DNA of 64,000 nt from Trogon surrucura (taxonomy: Eukaryota; Chordata; Aves; Trogoniformes; Trogonidae): positions 7,451,942 through 7,515,941 of the forward strand of contig CM036619.1 in the NCBI GenBank assembly GCA_020746105.1, written 5' to 3'. Position 1 is the stretch's first letter; each line of letters begins with the position of its first letter. This document shows positions 24,571-37,957 of the stretch, piece by piece. Position numbers and translations under genes: made by a program. The notes under the pieces were generated by a model. The model saw only the letters and a program-made list of their open reading frames with translations, was not told where the DNA came from and did not search any database.

Positions 24571-27500
24571 TGTGAACATTTCCTCTGAGACAGCAATGGG
24601 ATACATTTACAGCTGAAACATATACAAATATTCATCATTCTTTTCTAACAGCTATTGTATTAATGCCTTCCTGGGCACTTTTGCTTGAAGTGATTCTCTC
24701 TTGTGACTTGGCTGTACATTCTTATTCTCAGTGCTTACACATGGATGAGAAGATGTAATGTGGAATCTTCACTGGAATTTAATTACTTAACACAAATCAT
24801 GGTCTCATCAAAATAATAAAACCAAATGTTGTTTCCAGATTGATTTTTTTTCTTTTCTTTGTGACTGCAATATCTCCTTGTACATGTTTTTTAGAAGCAT
24901 TTTTACAGACATACTAATTTTTTTTTTACATAAACCATCAGTTTTCATGGAACAAACCTGTCCTCTCTTTTCTTGTTATAATGGTGCTTTTAGGGAAGGG
25001 CAAAGAAGGAAGGTAATACCCTTTTCTAGTATGATTATATTTTTAAAAAATCATGGAGTATGGAACCCTCTTAAAAGTATTTCTGTGTGGACTGAATTGA
25101 ATATTTTATTTCCCGAAGCAAGGCCAGAGCTATACTCTGCTAGACAATACAGGATAACAATTTAAGTCCAAATTGCCCAGATACTATGCATTTTGCAAAG
25201 GGAATGTTTCAATAAAGTCAACAACTTTACAATAAACCCAAATACAATCCTTAATAGGAAACAAATAGGAAAAATTCCGTGATCCGCCAGGGTGGATCTT
25301 TGTGTTCAAGTTCACATAAGCAGAAACTGTTTTTTTTTCTTAACTAAATGATGTAAGTTAATCAGGCAGAGAGAAGGAAAAGGTCAAGAAACTGAATAAT
25401 TTTTTCCTTATCTATAAACATGTCCAGTTCTCTGAATTTTCCCACACCAGCCCTTTTGGATTGTGATTAGTATACATTTCTCTATGTTACTCATCCAGGA
25501 TTTCATCCAGCATGGAAGTCAACAAACCCTTTCCTCCTGAATATCCTATAACAAAACAAAAAATAAACTGAGAAATCCACAAAAGAGTTGGGGAGCCTAT
25601 CAGGCATTGCAGCGTTCACGGCAGACAGCATCCACTTCAGTATCTGTGCTTCACTGCTGGGACATCCACATTTTGGATAAAGGGATGTATTAGCCTGATG
25701 TGTCCTCGACACTACATTTGCACCAGAGGCTTCCCTACAGAGATCATGCAAAACTTGGACATAAAGTGCAGTTCTCAAAATGGCTCATTCCTGTTTTCTC
25801 TGCTTAGTGTCTTCTTCTACTTTTTCACAAACTCCTTTAGATTTGTCAATATCTCTTTAAAGATATTTAGTGCGGCAGTTTAAGTCCCAATTTGATAAAA
25901 GGTCAAACTCATACTGAGGAATAAACCACAGTCAGAACATCCTTCACAAAAAAAAAAAGAGAATAATTTCCTAACAACAGCAAATGTTATTATTCATCTC
26001 TTACAGGGAAGAGCTGAGATACAGGCAGATTAAGTCGTCTACACAAGAGTGCGCAAGGTTCCTTTATGGTAGCCTGAACTGAACTGAAGGGATACGATTG
26101 TCCAGGAACTGTGCCATTTTTCCTTTCTATATTGCTTGGAACAACCCCATTCATGATTTAGTCCCGTTACACTGCATCCATTTCAGTCATGTCTCATTTT
26201 TATCTATTCACATTCTCCTGTACCAATTCAAAATATTACTGTAAAAATTATTTTCCTGTTGTGGCATTTTTGACCATGCCAATTTTCTCTCAGGTTCTCT
26301 TTTTGAGTCTCCTCCTCTCTGACATGTCAAGCCTACCTTCCTTCTTCATTTTTAAGGTTCTTCACAGCCTAGACCTTACCTGTGAACCATTAAGATGTCA
26401 GCTTCCCCCTACCCATGCCAGACACAAGCTGTCCAGCCCCCCTGTTCACTTAAGAGTGTCTCCCTCTCAAAATTCCTGAAGCCATTTCATTTTTGTCCTT
26501 CAAATCCCACTTTTAATATTCCTCTTGTGTTTCAGAAGCTTGTCGCTGCTGGGCTGCAGTTGTGCTGAAACCGGGACCAACCACCAAGACTGGTATCCAT
26601 GCCTTGGCTCCTTCTGCTCTCCCATCTGTCTGCATCTCTTGCTTTGCACTGGAAGCTCTTTGAGCACAGACTGTACTTCAATCTCATTCTGGAAAAGCAC
26701 CTAGAACAAGAGGGCCATGGTTCATGAGAGTGGCGCCTATTTCTAAAACAGTACAAATAGTAAACCAGCATCATGACACCAGCAATTAATTTCGTCGAAA
26801 ACACCAGAACTAAAAGCAATAACTCAGTGCCACTGAGACCTAACCCAAGCCGAGCACAGTGTAAAACCTACTGAACATTTCTAATATGTTGCACTTCCAT
26901 GAACTCAACCCCATGCAGGTTTTGCCATTTTGTGGCAGCAGTTCAGTATTGATTTGTGTTCAATATCACATCCTTCCTAACCTCCAAATACTTCTGTGTG
27001 ATACTGCTGTACCAGTCACTCATTTGAAGGATGATCTATTTTGCTGAATATTCTAACAGATAGCTTGTGGAAATAGAAGCCTGGCCAAAAGTTTTCTCTT
27101 CTGAAGGCATCCTTTGCCAATAAGCATCAGCAGAAGCTGTCCCAACAGGGCAGATACATGCATGCTGCTCTTTGAATCCAATACATCCAAAATTAAGTTG
27201 CCAACTTCACTACTAGGGTTCAAACTATCTATAGGGTCAGTTCAATGGCAGTGTTGTCACAGCACTATAGCACACAGGACCTCTCATTCCCCCATGAGTT
27301 TTTTCCCCTCAGATCAGGCGTATAAAATCACTGACATTAATTTAATGAGTTAGTTTTCAGGAGATTAGTCTCACCGTGAGTTGGATTATTCTGAACATAT
27401 GGAGACCCAGTCTGGCTATGAAGTATGTAAAAGGATGAGAGAGATTTGGGAATGCAGACTTTTTGGATTGAGTATTGAATCTTGTGTTAAATACTTTAAC

Positions 27501-28779
27501 TCTTCATACCACTGTTGAGTCTGGTTTGTTGTTTGGGTTTGTGGGCATTTTTAAAATATGGCAATGCCAATCACTGTAGTTAATTCCACTTCAGGTCTGT
27601 AACAAGGCACAATGAGGGCCAAGCTGCGTATAGATATGAGAAACAGGATTTATATGGAAACCAATAAAATATGGGAACAGCCAGATTTTGGAACAAATGT
27701 AAGTTAACGCTGAAGCTTAGTAATTTGCTTTAGTAATGCACGAAACCCTTAGGCACAACAGATACTTAAGATCTGTGTTTCTGTCACTGAGATCAGGGAC
27801 CACTGAACTAAAATTTTGAGAATAAAAATCTTGGAGACATCAAAGTGAGTGAAAAGCCTTAAATAAAAGTGGGGTTTGCTATTATTTGTTATTATTTTAG
27901 AGCTTAATCAATGGAAGGATTTAGGTGTCTAGCAGCTACATAATTGCCATCATAGAACTTGGGCTAAGCAGCTCCTCAGTTGCTAACCAAATTCTGAAGC
28001 ACCTGAAAAATTTCATTTTTTGAAAGTAACACGGCCCAGGATCAGACATAATTTGCCCGTTATGAATAAGTAGTGTCTATCTCATAATTGCTCTTTGTTT
28101 AAATTCTCAGTCAAGATATTATTACACCACCAACTCTGTTACCTGAGAGAATCATCTTCAAAAGCATTTTTTGGAGGTGAGCAGGCTTACTGTACAGAAC
28201 AATTTACCCTACAGTCTATTGATTAGAACAAATACCAGACTTGGGAGATTCAGCATCATCTCCATCTCCTGCCTGTGAGATATTAAACTCTTATGTAAGA
28301 ACCTGAACCACAAATGGAAGTGTATTTGAGGGAAGATTTTACAGTCTCTGTGTCTCCTGTTAGAGCTCATTCCATTTTTCAGTATTTGAGTAACAGTTGA
28401 TAGTAGTAGTAGTAGTTGTAGTTTTTAACTGCAGCAAGCATTAGTATTCAGTTTCTTTCTCTTCCTTATTGGTGACTCAGCCTCTGCATTGCAGAATACT
28501 TCTCATGAGTTTTGTCTCTTGGTGGTCCAATAAATATTTAGGGAATTAGATCAAAATAAAACGGATTAAATGGGAGAACGTTAGAGCCTCTTTCTCCAGG
28601 CTCCAGAGTGCACATTCAGGTCCTTTTGCTCTTATTGGCCATGGAGTCTTATAGTAAAGATGGAACTGAATGTCCACAGGTAGAAGAGGAATGTGAGGCT
28701 GGATCATCCATGAGACTGGTGATGGTAAAGAAAGAACTGATATCAGAATTTCTCAGGACAATTTGGTTTAGGTTTTTTG
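24571..28779. other. No recognised gene or repeat
   Basis: AT-rich; A run near 25948; trinucleotide run TAG/GTA (about six units) at 28399-28417. No reading frame above 100 codons and no recognisable domain. Confidence 0.6.
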
Positions 28780-29421
28780 TGCCAGTATAGATTGGGGACT
28801 GACCTGCTGGAGAGCAGTGTAGGAGAAAAGAACCTGAGGGTTCTAGTGGACAGCAGAATGACCATGAGCCAGCAGTGTGTCCTCGTGGCCAAGAAGACCA
28901 ATGGCATCCTGGGGTGGATTAGAAGGGGAGTAGCAAGTAGGTCGAGAGAGGTCCTCCTGCTCCTCTCCTCTGCCCTGGTGAGGCCACATCGGGAATATTG
29001 TGTCCAGTTCTGGGCCCCTCAGCTCAAGAGAGAGAGGGAACTGCTGGAGAGAGTCCAGCGCAGAGCCACAAAGATGATGAAGGGAGTGGAACATCTCCCT
29101 GATGAGGAAAGGCTGAAGGAGCTGGGTCTCTTTAGCTTGGAGAAGAGGAGACTGAGGAGTAACCTCACTCATGTTTATAAATGTGTCGAGGGGGAGTGTC
29201 AGGAGGATGGTGCCAGGCACTTTTCAGTGATGTCCAATGACAGGAGAAGGGGCAATGGGTGCAAGCTGGAACATAGGAAGTTCCACAAAGACTTTAGGAA
29301 AAGCTTTTTCACAGTGAGGGTGACCGAGCACTGGCACAGGCTGCCCAGGGAGATTGTGGAGTCTGTTTCTCTGGAGACATTCAAAACCTGCCTGGACACA
29401 TTCCTGTGTGACCTACTGTAG
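28780..29421 (+). pseudogene. CR1 ORF2 C-terminal domain, frame intact
   Basis: Some 213 codons are open without frameshift up to the normal CR1 ORF2 end CDLL. The text begins after the RT catalytic box ([19 protein letters not shown]) and includes [48 protein letters not shown] and [15 protein letters not shown]. All catalytic residues are absent because of 5' truncation, and no promoter or start is present, so the open frame reflects recent insertion, not function. Confidence 0.92.
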
Positions 29422-29518
29422 GTGATCCTGCTCTGGCAGGGGGGCTGGACTAGATGATCTTTTGAAGTCCCTTCCAAACTCTGACATTCTGTGATTCTGT
29501 GATTCTGTGATTCTGTGT
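28780..29518 (+). mobile_element. 5'-truncated CR1 LINE, relatively young
   Basis: About 740 bp of CR1 3' end, of the same subfamily as the copy at 10005-11490 judging from shared text in ORF2 and the 3' UTR. The tail has expanded to four ATTCTGTG-type octamers (29485-29516). The 5' edge is sharp: unrelated sequence (ggttttttgt) changes to CR1 at about 28780. Confidence 0.95.
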
Positions 29519-32500
29519 CCATTTCCCCAAAGCCTGGAGTTATTTATATGCTCAGTCTTGGTGGACATGGCTCACCCCAACTCTTTTCTCAGGAGTTTTG
29601 ATTGACTACAAGGGGCATGAGGCGGCACAGGTCTCAATTCAAGATTCATGAGATCCTCTGGAGCAAGAGGTTCCATGCTTGGTAAAAGCAATTTCAGCAC
29701 CAGCTGATGTGTTAAAGCTGTCTCGCTTTGAATATATTTTCTGAAGCCAAGCCTCAGATTGTACAAGTTTTGGATCAATTCTACTTCTGTGTCAAACGGT
29801 TCACAATCACTGAAGTCATACAGTAATGTGTACTTTAAAGCTAGTGGTCATAAAACATTACATTTTTCAATCTTGCAAATAGTTCTGTGTCCTTCAATGA
29901 GCCACACTTTTTTGAAGAATTTTTCCCTTCAATGGTAAAAAGCACTCAGGTATCATGTAGACATGATCCAAGGCATACATCATGCTTTCAACCAGCAGAA
30001 AGCTAGGGGATTGGTGCAAGAGGTGGGACAAGATTAAAAAGCTTGCAATGATCTCCTCTAACTTCTTATTCCCTGAATCTACAGAAAACTGACATAACTT
30101 TAAGTTTTACTCACAATCATAATGTAAAATCAAAAGGGCCACACAAGAAAAGCCATTTTAAAAGAGAGGATAGGGTAAGTCTTCTGCAAGCCCACCACAG
30201 GGTCCCATTACAAGGCAGTTAACCAGTTATTTTTATTTCAGCATAGATGATAATTAATCAGAGCTATTGTTCAGGTGTGCTGAAACCTGGCCATTTTCAG
30301 TGGTTTTGCAAGACTTGAAAAAGGTTCCCTGCACAACCTGCTATCTTTTCAGTGCATACCAGCAAAATTATCTGTTACCTCAATGAGGAAGCTGTTAGAG
30401 CCATTTCTACTGTTTGTCAGGATAATTCAATTGATGTTCTACCTAGAACCCTGCAGGACCACATCTGCTACAGTGGATAGACTTTTGTTAAGCTTTAAGT
30501 TACTGATTTAACAAGCTGTGCTAATGAAACGAGTCTTTAATGAGGTGCTTTTTGGTGCTCAATCTATTTTCTTCTTCATCTCAGGCCTACATTTCATGAA
30601 CTTTTTTAAGGTATAGCTTAGCACATCCGTTCATTTTTCAACTAGAATGGCCCTTGATATCTCATTTAATAGATGAGCATATAACAATATGCTCATCCCA
30701 ATAAACTACTCTCTCATAAACTTCACCAGTGACTATGACCTTTCCCTAAGCAGCAGCTACTCACCAAGCTGAGAAGTATGATACTGAACTGGGGGGCCTT
30801 TACCCTGACTCATTTGTAGTTCACATGTCCTCTGCTCACAAATTAGATTTAAAATTGTACCTTTGCTAAGTGATATGTCTCATTTTCCACAGTGCCATGT
30901 GATGTCATTTAGGAAGCTGTGTCACTTTTTTTAATGGCAATATTAAACTCATGTTATTTGATAGTAGTCTGCCAGAAATCAACATCTTTATTTATCAGGT
31001 ACTCAGTTTGATCCAGTTTCACAGAGTCATTAGCAAAGATAATGACAAATTGCCCTACGTGACTAGGATGTGAGCTAAACCTCAAAGAATAGTGAAGTAG
31101 TACACAGATCACCCAGTGTAACTACCTTGAAAGCTACTCTAATTTTGTAAAGCAAGTTGTCAAATCGATGTCTCCGCTGTCAAATAAAAATATATTTTTA
31201 AAGGAATGCCTCAAAAATCCATAGGGGAAATGCAAGTGCAGCACAACATTTGTTTGATTTCGTTCCTCAGGCAGTGCCGTAAAAATTGATCAGACCACAT
31301 TTAATGGAGAAATCATTAGAAGTCTAATTCATCCAACTCAAGAAATATTTATGAAGAGCAGTTGAAAAACACTGATATGATACAGGAGGATACTTGTTGT
31401 AGTATTATTAATAGCTGGGAAGAGACAGCTTCAACATATGATTTCTACAGAAACTCTGTGATGCATTTCCAGCAGCTTTAGTGCAATGAGTTGTTACTAA
31501 AAGAGCACAATCTTCCAAATTGCTGTTAGCTAAAGATGGGCTTTGTATGACTTGATATTTATCCATTCTGACCTTTAATGCCTTTACAGTAATTGTTGAT
31601 CCAGTAAAAATCTACTTTATCTGTCTTGCTCTGGTAGAAATATGACTGCAAGCTTTCAGTAGACAGCCCTCTGGCAGTCTGTTACTTAATGTCATGCTTT
31701 TATTTAACTCTTTCTTTCCCATATGTTGATTGTCCGTGGTCTGTAATGAACTGCACAGAATGATTTGCATGTAAATGCCCAAGAGTAATTAAACTCACTG
31801 ATAAAGAATGACTGCCATTCTCTATTACTACAGGTCTGCATGAAATCTTCTCAACTGAGAAGCAAGAGCTTCCTAGTCAGTACAGGGGCTTCTGATAAAG
31901 GCAATAGTATTTTTAGCTCTTTGAAAGGCCTTCTTGGTGCTCCTCATGTGTATTTCAATTACTCTTTTCCTCTCCTTCCTTCATTAAAAGTTTTACCCAA
32001 AAAAACCCCACAAAACCCTAGGCAGGTGAAAATGCCTTTGTCTCTAAAGGACTGTTAGCCTAGAGAACTCCTGGCAGGACTGTGGTTCAGCAGAGAAACT
32101 CTTGGAGATAAAGCATCTGCTGTTAGAACATGTCCTGTAGGATAAACTGGACCAACACCACACACTCTTCACAGCTGTGTTAGCTCATGGGCCTGGACAA
32201 GAAGGCTCTGTGAGGTAGAGCTGAGATTATTTCATGCTTTTTCATACTTGCCCAGTGCTAGCAGATGCTCATAAGAGAGATAAAGCCTTGCTCCTAGTCT
32301 AAGGACCACAGCCAGAAGAATCATGTGCATCAAAACCTATATATATATATATATATGAACACACGTGCGAAATAGTAAGGATTGAAAGATCAGTTTCCCA
32401 GCCTCTTTTGCGTGTCTTCATGCTCTTCTCAGCAGACTCACCACAGCAGCTTGCCTGAAAGATAAGTAATATGACATGAAAAAAAAATAACATCTAAAAT

Positions 32501-32679
32501 TCAACACTTTAAACTTGTACTTCACTTTCCTGTCCCTAGGTTTATAAAATCAGGCAAAGCCTGTGGTATTGGGAGATAAAAATGGCCATTAAGTGGCAGA
32601 AATTTTATTTACATGGGGATTTTCCATTTTTATTTTTCCAAAGGGCCAAGTACCTCCACACATATTTCTCTTGGTGACG
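29519..32679. other. No recognised gene or repeat
   Basis: AT-rich; (TA)n run at 32337-32356. An octamer ATTTGCAT (31763-31770) overlaps ATGTAAAT, with TAATTAAA shortly after. No supported gene. Confidence 0.6.
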
Positions 32680-33377
32680 CAGCAGTTATTGGGGAGAGGG
32701 ACCTGGGAATACTGGGTGACAACCAGTTGAACATGAGCCAGCAGTGTGCCCAGGTGGCCCAGAGGCCAATGGCATCCTGGCTTGTATCAGGAACGGTGTG
32801 GGCAGCAGGAGCAGGGATGTCATTCTGCCCCTGTGCTCAGCCCTTGGGAGGACTCACCTCGAGCCCTGTGTGCAGGTGTGGGCCCCTCACTGCAAGAGAG
32901 ACCTTGAGGGGCTGGAGCGGGTCCAGAGGAGAGCAACGAGGCTGGGGAAGGGACTGGAGGGAAAGTCCTGTGAGGAGAGGCTGAGGGAGCTGGGAGTGTT
33001 CAACCTGGAGAAGAGGAGACTCAGGGGGGACCTTCTCACTCTCTACAACTGCCCAAAGGGAGGGTGCAGTCAAGTGGGGGTCGGGCTCTTCTCCTGGGCA
33101 AGGTTTAGGTTGAATCAGGGAAGGTTTAGGTTGGATCTCAGGAATCACTTCCTCACAGAGAGGGTGCTCAGGCACTGGGATGCACTGCCGAGGGAAGTGG
33201 TGGAGTCACCGTCCCGGGAGGTGTTTAAGGAGAGGCTGAATGTGGCACTTAGTGCCATGGTCTGGCTGATGTGGTGGGGTTGGGTCATAGGCTGGGCTTG
33301 ATGATCTCAGAAGTCTTTTCCAGCAATCTTTTTCCAGCAGTCTTTTCTCAACAATTCTGTGATTCTGTGATTCTGTG
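32680..33377 (+). mobile_element. 5'-truncated CR1 LINE, second subfamily
   Basis: CR1 ORF2 C-terminal text and a 3' UTR (gggtcataggctgggcttga, then gatctcagaagtcttttcca) shared with the copy at 52326-52559 but not with the 10 kb and 29 kb copies. Two local duplications are present: aaggtttaggttg twice (33098-33133) and a ttttccagca-type repeat (33315-33347). The tail is three ATTCTGTG octamers. The 5' edge near 32680 is approximate. Confidence 0.92.
32744..33301 (+). pseudogene. CR1 ORF2 C-terminal domain, second subfamily
   Basis: About 186 codons are open. [20 protein letters not shown], the [20 protein letters not shown] segment and [20 protein letters not shown] can be read. The piece upstream of 32744 continues in a different frame ([18 protein letters not shown]), so one frameshift separates them. 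The in-frame tandem duplication ([19 protein letters not shown]) adds residues in what is normally one copy. Not functional: no RT catalytic domain. Confidence 0.88.
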
Positions 33378-36300
33378 CTTGCTTTGTTCAGAGAAGTCTC
33401 AGCTGTGACAGAGCTTCACAGCCGACTGGAGGAATTGCAGCCATGTTCTGTAGTGCTGTATGCTGACGTACTGCAGATGTCCCTATCTTATATCCTCAAT
33501 GCTAAGAGAAAAAGTCAGGAAGAAGACACCAAATCTAACTTTGCAGTCTGGTAACTGAAGGGTGGTCCATCAAATTATCTCCTAGAGTCATTGAGATGCA
33601 AGGTCTTGCAGCAGGACACATGCAACCCACTGAGACGGAGAAGACTCAGTAGATACAAGGCCGTCATCATATTGCATGCCCTGGATTGTACATGTGGCAT
33701 AGGGTGTTGAAAATAGGACATGACTCCCTTCCTTCACTCGTAAGTCCCTTTGTCCTTGATTTAACCCTAGGGCTGGCAGATCATTGATAAACGAACTCCT
33801 TCCAATATTTCTTGACAACCCTGAAGAAAAGATAGAACCGATGGGTTCCTTTACCAGAATAACACTGCTGATTTTGTCACAAATATTTGCTAAAAATAAA
33901 TGCAGCGTGGGAAAAGCTCCCTCAAATGCATTTGAAAACTTGTTTTTCATCCTCTCCCTCTTTCAAGATCTTGTATCAAGTGAAGGCAGTCATTTCTGTC
34001 CACTACACTCACAGAGCAATACGTTTCTACCCTTATCAACTGAACTTGGCTCTGCATGCAGAAGGGCAAGCAGCCACCCTACATGGAAAATTCTGCAACC
34101 CACTGCGAAATTCTGCAATCCAGATAGAAATGCAACTCTTCAGAGGCCAACGGTTGTCTACAGGGTGACAGAGAGTGTGACTTGTCCCTGTCCAGGACTC
34201 TGGGACTATTGCAGCTCTGGGATAGGCCAAGACCCAGAAGCATGTTGGGAAATGAGTCTGCAATGAGAGGAGACATGTGGAGGTTGCATTAAGGCTATGA
34301 GGCAGAAGGAATTCCCTTTCCATGGAATATCCAGAGAGCTGAAGTCATGTCACAATATGGGGGTGATAAATTTTGAGAGGAGCACTGTGAGGAGGGTAGA
34401 GAGAAGAACGTAGAATGAATATTTACTCGCTACATGTTCATGGAATGATGGAAAATTGGGGACACGTATCTACCATGTGTGACATTGCACAGAGGAATAT
34501 TTTTCTTAGCTTTTCTGTACATGTTATTTGACCTTAGCTGTTCCTCCTCAAAATCAATCTCTGCTCTCCTCAGTCTTTAAAAATAAAAATTCTCGTCTTA
34601 GTGGGAAATGTACTGTCGGGCAGGGAAGCAGGAGTCAGGGAATGCAAGGTGAGGGCTTTTTTGTCCATGGGTCATGGTGAGGGTTCCAAGAAATGATCCA
34701 TGAAGGAAACCCTTCTATACCTCAGTGGGGCCCCTTTGGCCACCAAGATCTGTCATGTGTGTATGAAATATGCATATAAAACACATTAATTTGATTGGGC
34801 TAGTTTGAAGGAAATTGCTGGTCCACAGAGATAGGTCATGAAGGATTTGTCCACCTTGTGGTGACTGCCTTTTTTTAGTGTAATTGGATAATTTTGAGTC
34901 TTCGGGAAGAATTTCTCAGAATCTTTTTAATGCTGGAAATCACATTAATGTGTGAAGGGCTGAGCAGACAGATATACCCATTGCTTGCACAGGAATGTGT
35001 GAGAACAAGAGTGTCTCTGCAGCTCTCTAATATGAAGGATTTTGAGAAGAAACTTCTCCCAGGAATCTGACGTAGTCACCTTCTAACCGACCATGCTGCA
35101 AATATTAGAGACATCTGTGAGTTTTTCTGTAGAACTGAGAAACAGTTAGGGGTGGATTAATGGACTGAATTAAATGTAGTCATCATTTGTAAAGTCACTT
35201 TACTTAGGCTGTAATTATGATCTGCCTGAAATGATAAGAACTCCAATGTGGTTTCATGCGCCCTTGCTGGGAAAGCAGCTCACGCAGGAGGGAGTGGGAG
35301 GAAGGCTGGAGTTCTGACAATGCCCATCGCCGTCACGTGCTCTTGCACAAAAGGGAAATGCTCTATGAGCACAGCCAGAAGTGGTTCTCTCCAAAGCATG
35401 AAGATTTGAATCTCTTCAGGTTTTATTGCTGGTGAAAACTTAGGGTAGAACCAGCAATTAGCTGACAAATCCTAGAAAACTCACATTTTGCTGTGGGGGA
35501 GATAAAACAATTCACAAATTGTTGTCGAGTTTTGTATGGTTTTGGGGTTTTTTAAAGCATGTGTTACAATGAAAATGCAAAGTTTTATGTTCCATGCATA
35601 TGTTTTCTAGCAATAATGATTTAAGGTTACAAGTAGTAACATTTCATGAGGAATATCTTTTGTTATAACAACTAGTACATCTAGTAAAAAAATGTGGACC
35701 ATGTAAGAAGTACTATATATTTTTAAAGTTTTAGATTAAAAGAAAATTATTTTAGATATCACTTTTGTTTTTCCAGGACCCGAGATGATCACATTTCTTT
35801 TTCATTTTGACTGAAATTACCTTTTACAATTATTAAATTCAATGTCAAACCAGAAATAAATGTACTTCATCTAGCTCTATAACTACAGTTTAAGTTCCAT
35901 GTTATTAATACATAAATCACTGAAAAAAAGTTAAAAAACTTATTTGTAAACTTGCAGTGCATTTTGTTACTAGTTGTAGCCAAATAAAAACCAGAGAATT
36001 AAAAAAGCCAGATACTTTATAATATCATTTAAAAAAAACCAACCTAAAAACCAACCCCACTCCAATCATATCAGATAAGCCAAAATATGTTTCATGTAGA
36101 TTTCATCAAGTAAATTTTAAAAAATTATATTTCTTCTGCAAGTGGCAATTCTCCCCTGCAGCTATTTTTCTAAACCAAATGAGTAAGAAATTATTTTATG
36201 CACTACAGCCTAATATTACTGGTTTTGGTCATTAGTATTGGATCTAAAGTCATTTAGATCTGTGCATTTCCATGTTGAACATGTAGTGTGGTTTCATGTT

Positions 36301-37354
36301 CTGTTTCAGCAGGAGTTTTCAGATCTACTAGAGTTTTTTTCCTAATTCACTGAAGTTATTAAAAATGTCTTAAGCTACTTTTGCCAATGAAATATAGTAG
36401 CCCTGGATGAACCCATTACCTTTGAGCTTTTTTGTTATTCCTATGTTATTTTTGAGAGGGATCAAACCAGGAAGTTTTGATCCAACAGCCCCAATTCAGT
36501 GTTTCCTTTCATACGGATGAGCTGAATCATCTCCACTTTGTAAACTAAGAAAATCGTTTGATGATAAAGCTAAGTCAAATAAGAAAATATTTAATCAAGT
36601 GTGTGTTGATTATACACTCTGGAATGGGTTTTTAAAGTTACAGGCTTCATAATTTGGAAATTTATCAACGCTACTAAAATTAGGATGTCATCGTTGTGAC
36701 ATTTCTCACTAACTGTAACATTTCCCTTTCCCTTCCTGAAGTCCTGTGTGTTTGTCTGGAACATCATGCCCTGGAGAGCCCTGGAAATGAGAGTTGGACC
36801 TGTTTCACAGTAAAGGGTGAAGTGACAACTGAAGTCAAGGCACTGAAGTCTGAATGCCAAGCCTTTGGCAAAACTAAAGAAAACCAGCTAAGCATCTGGT
36901 CCCATATCGATGCAAATGCATTAATGCATTGAATAATAATATATTTCATTTTGATTTTACCCAAATTGAGACCAATTATGAACCAAAGCAGTGTAATCAG
37001 ACACCAGCTTTATGGGTCAGTTGGTGGTACGGACAGTGACTTAACCTGTGACACTTGGTACAACTTTTCTTACCTACAAGTCAAGAATTCAGCCTCTGAT
37101 CTTTTCTATGTGTATACAGTCCCAGAGCCTTGCACTTGCACCTATAGAAACTCTGCATTTTTCATTGCAGAGATACTGAGACCCAGACACAACTATTTGT
37201 CATGCAAGCATTCGCTAAATGCTTGTCTAAAAGAACTTTACAATAATTCTTCACGCTTTTATCAGCATAAACACAAAGTGTAATGGAGGGAAGAACACAC
37301 TGGCCTGCTGCTCTACATTCACTGTTAGAGCCTGCAACCCCTAGAGTATATTTC
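33378..37354. other. No recognised gene or repeat
   Basis: AT-rich, notably so at 35500-36200. Overlapping frames of 93-160 codons on both strands at 33.6-34.3 kb lack domain content. A 16-bp perfect palindrome lies at 36915-36930 (see findings). Confidence 0.55.
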
Positions 37355-37957
37355 CAATCACATCCTGGGTTGCATTAAAAGAAGTGTGGCCAGCAGGTCA
37401 AGGGAGGGGACTCTTCCCCTCTGCTCTGTTCTGCTCTGGTGAGGCTTCACCTGCAGTACTGTGTCCAGCTCCGGAGATCTCAAGACATGAAAGACATGAA
37501 CCTGTTGGAGCGGGTCCAGAGAAGGGCCACAAATATGATCAAAGGGCTGATGCACCTCTCCTACAAAGACAGGCTGAGAGATTAGGGGTTGTTCAGCCTG
37601 GAAAAGAGAAGGCTCCAGGGAGAACTTATAGAAGTCTTCTATTACTTAACAGGAACCAATAAGAAAGATGGAAGAAATCTTTATAGCACAGCTTGTTGGG
37701 ACAGAACAAGGGGCAATGGTTTTTAAAAGAGGGTTGATTTAGACTGGACACAATGAAGAAATTTTTTACAATGAAGGTGATGAAACACTGGAATAGGCTG
37801 CCCAGGGAGGTGGTGGAGGCTCCAACCCTGGAGGCATTCAAGGTCAGATGGGGCTCTGAGCAACCTGATCTAGTTTAGATATCCCCACTTACTGCAAGGG
37901 GGTTGAACTAGATGATCTTTAAAGCTTCCTTCCAACCCAATACACTCTCTGATTCTA
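37355..37957 (+). mobile_element. 5'-truncated CR1 LINE, third subfamily, old
   Basis: Starts in the text ILGCIKRSVASRSR of ORF2 and runs through [23 protein letters not shown] to the 3' end, with stops and frameshifts (for example tag at 37583-37585 and a frame break around 37450). The 3' UTR reads aactagatgatctttaaagc then cttccaaccc, ending in a decayed octamer near 37957. This 3' end resembles that of the + scrap at 61533-61667. Confidence 0.92.

Noticed and set aside
29481..29518. Tandem octamers that could be taken for an independent microsatellite or CRISPR-like repeat
   Set aside because: They are the normal 3' tail of CR1, expanded to four units.
32337..32356. TA run as a possible promoter
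   Set aside because: Simple dinucleotide microsatellite without other promoter features.
33588..34323. Several frames of 93-160 codons on both strands
   Set aside because: Mutually overlapping, low information content, no recognisable family.
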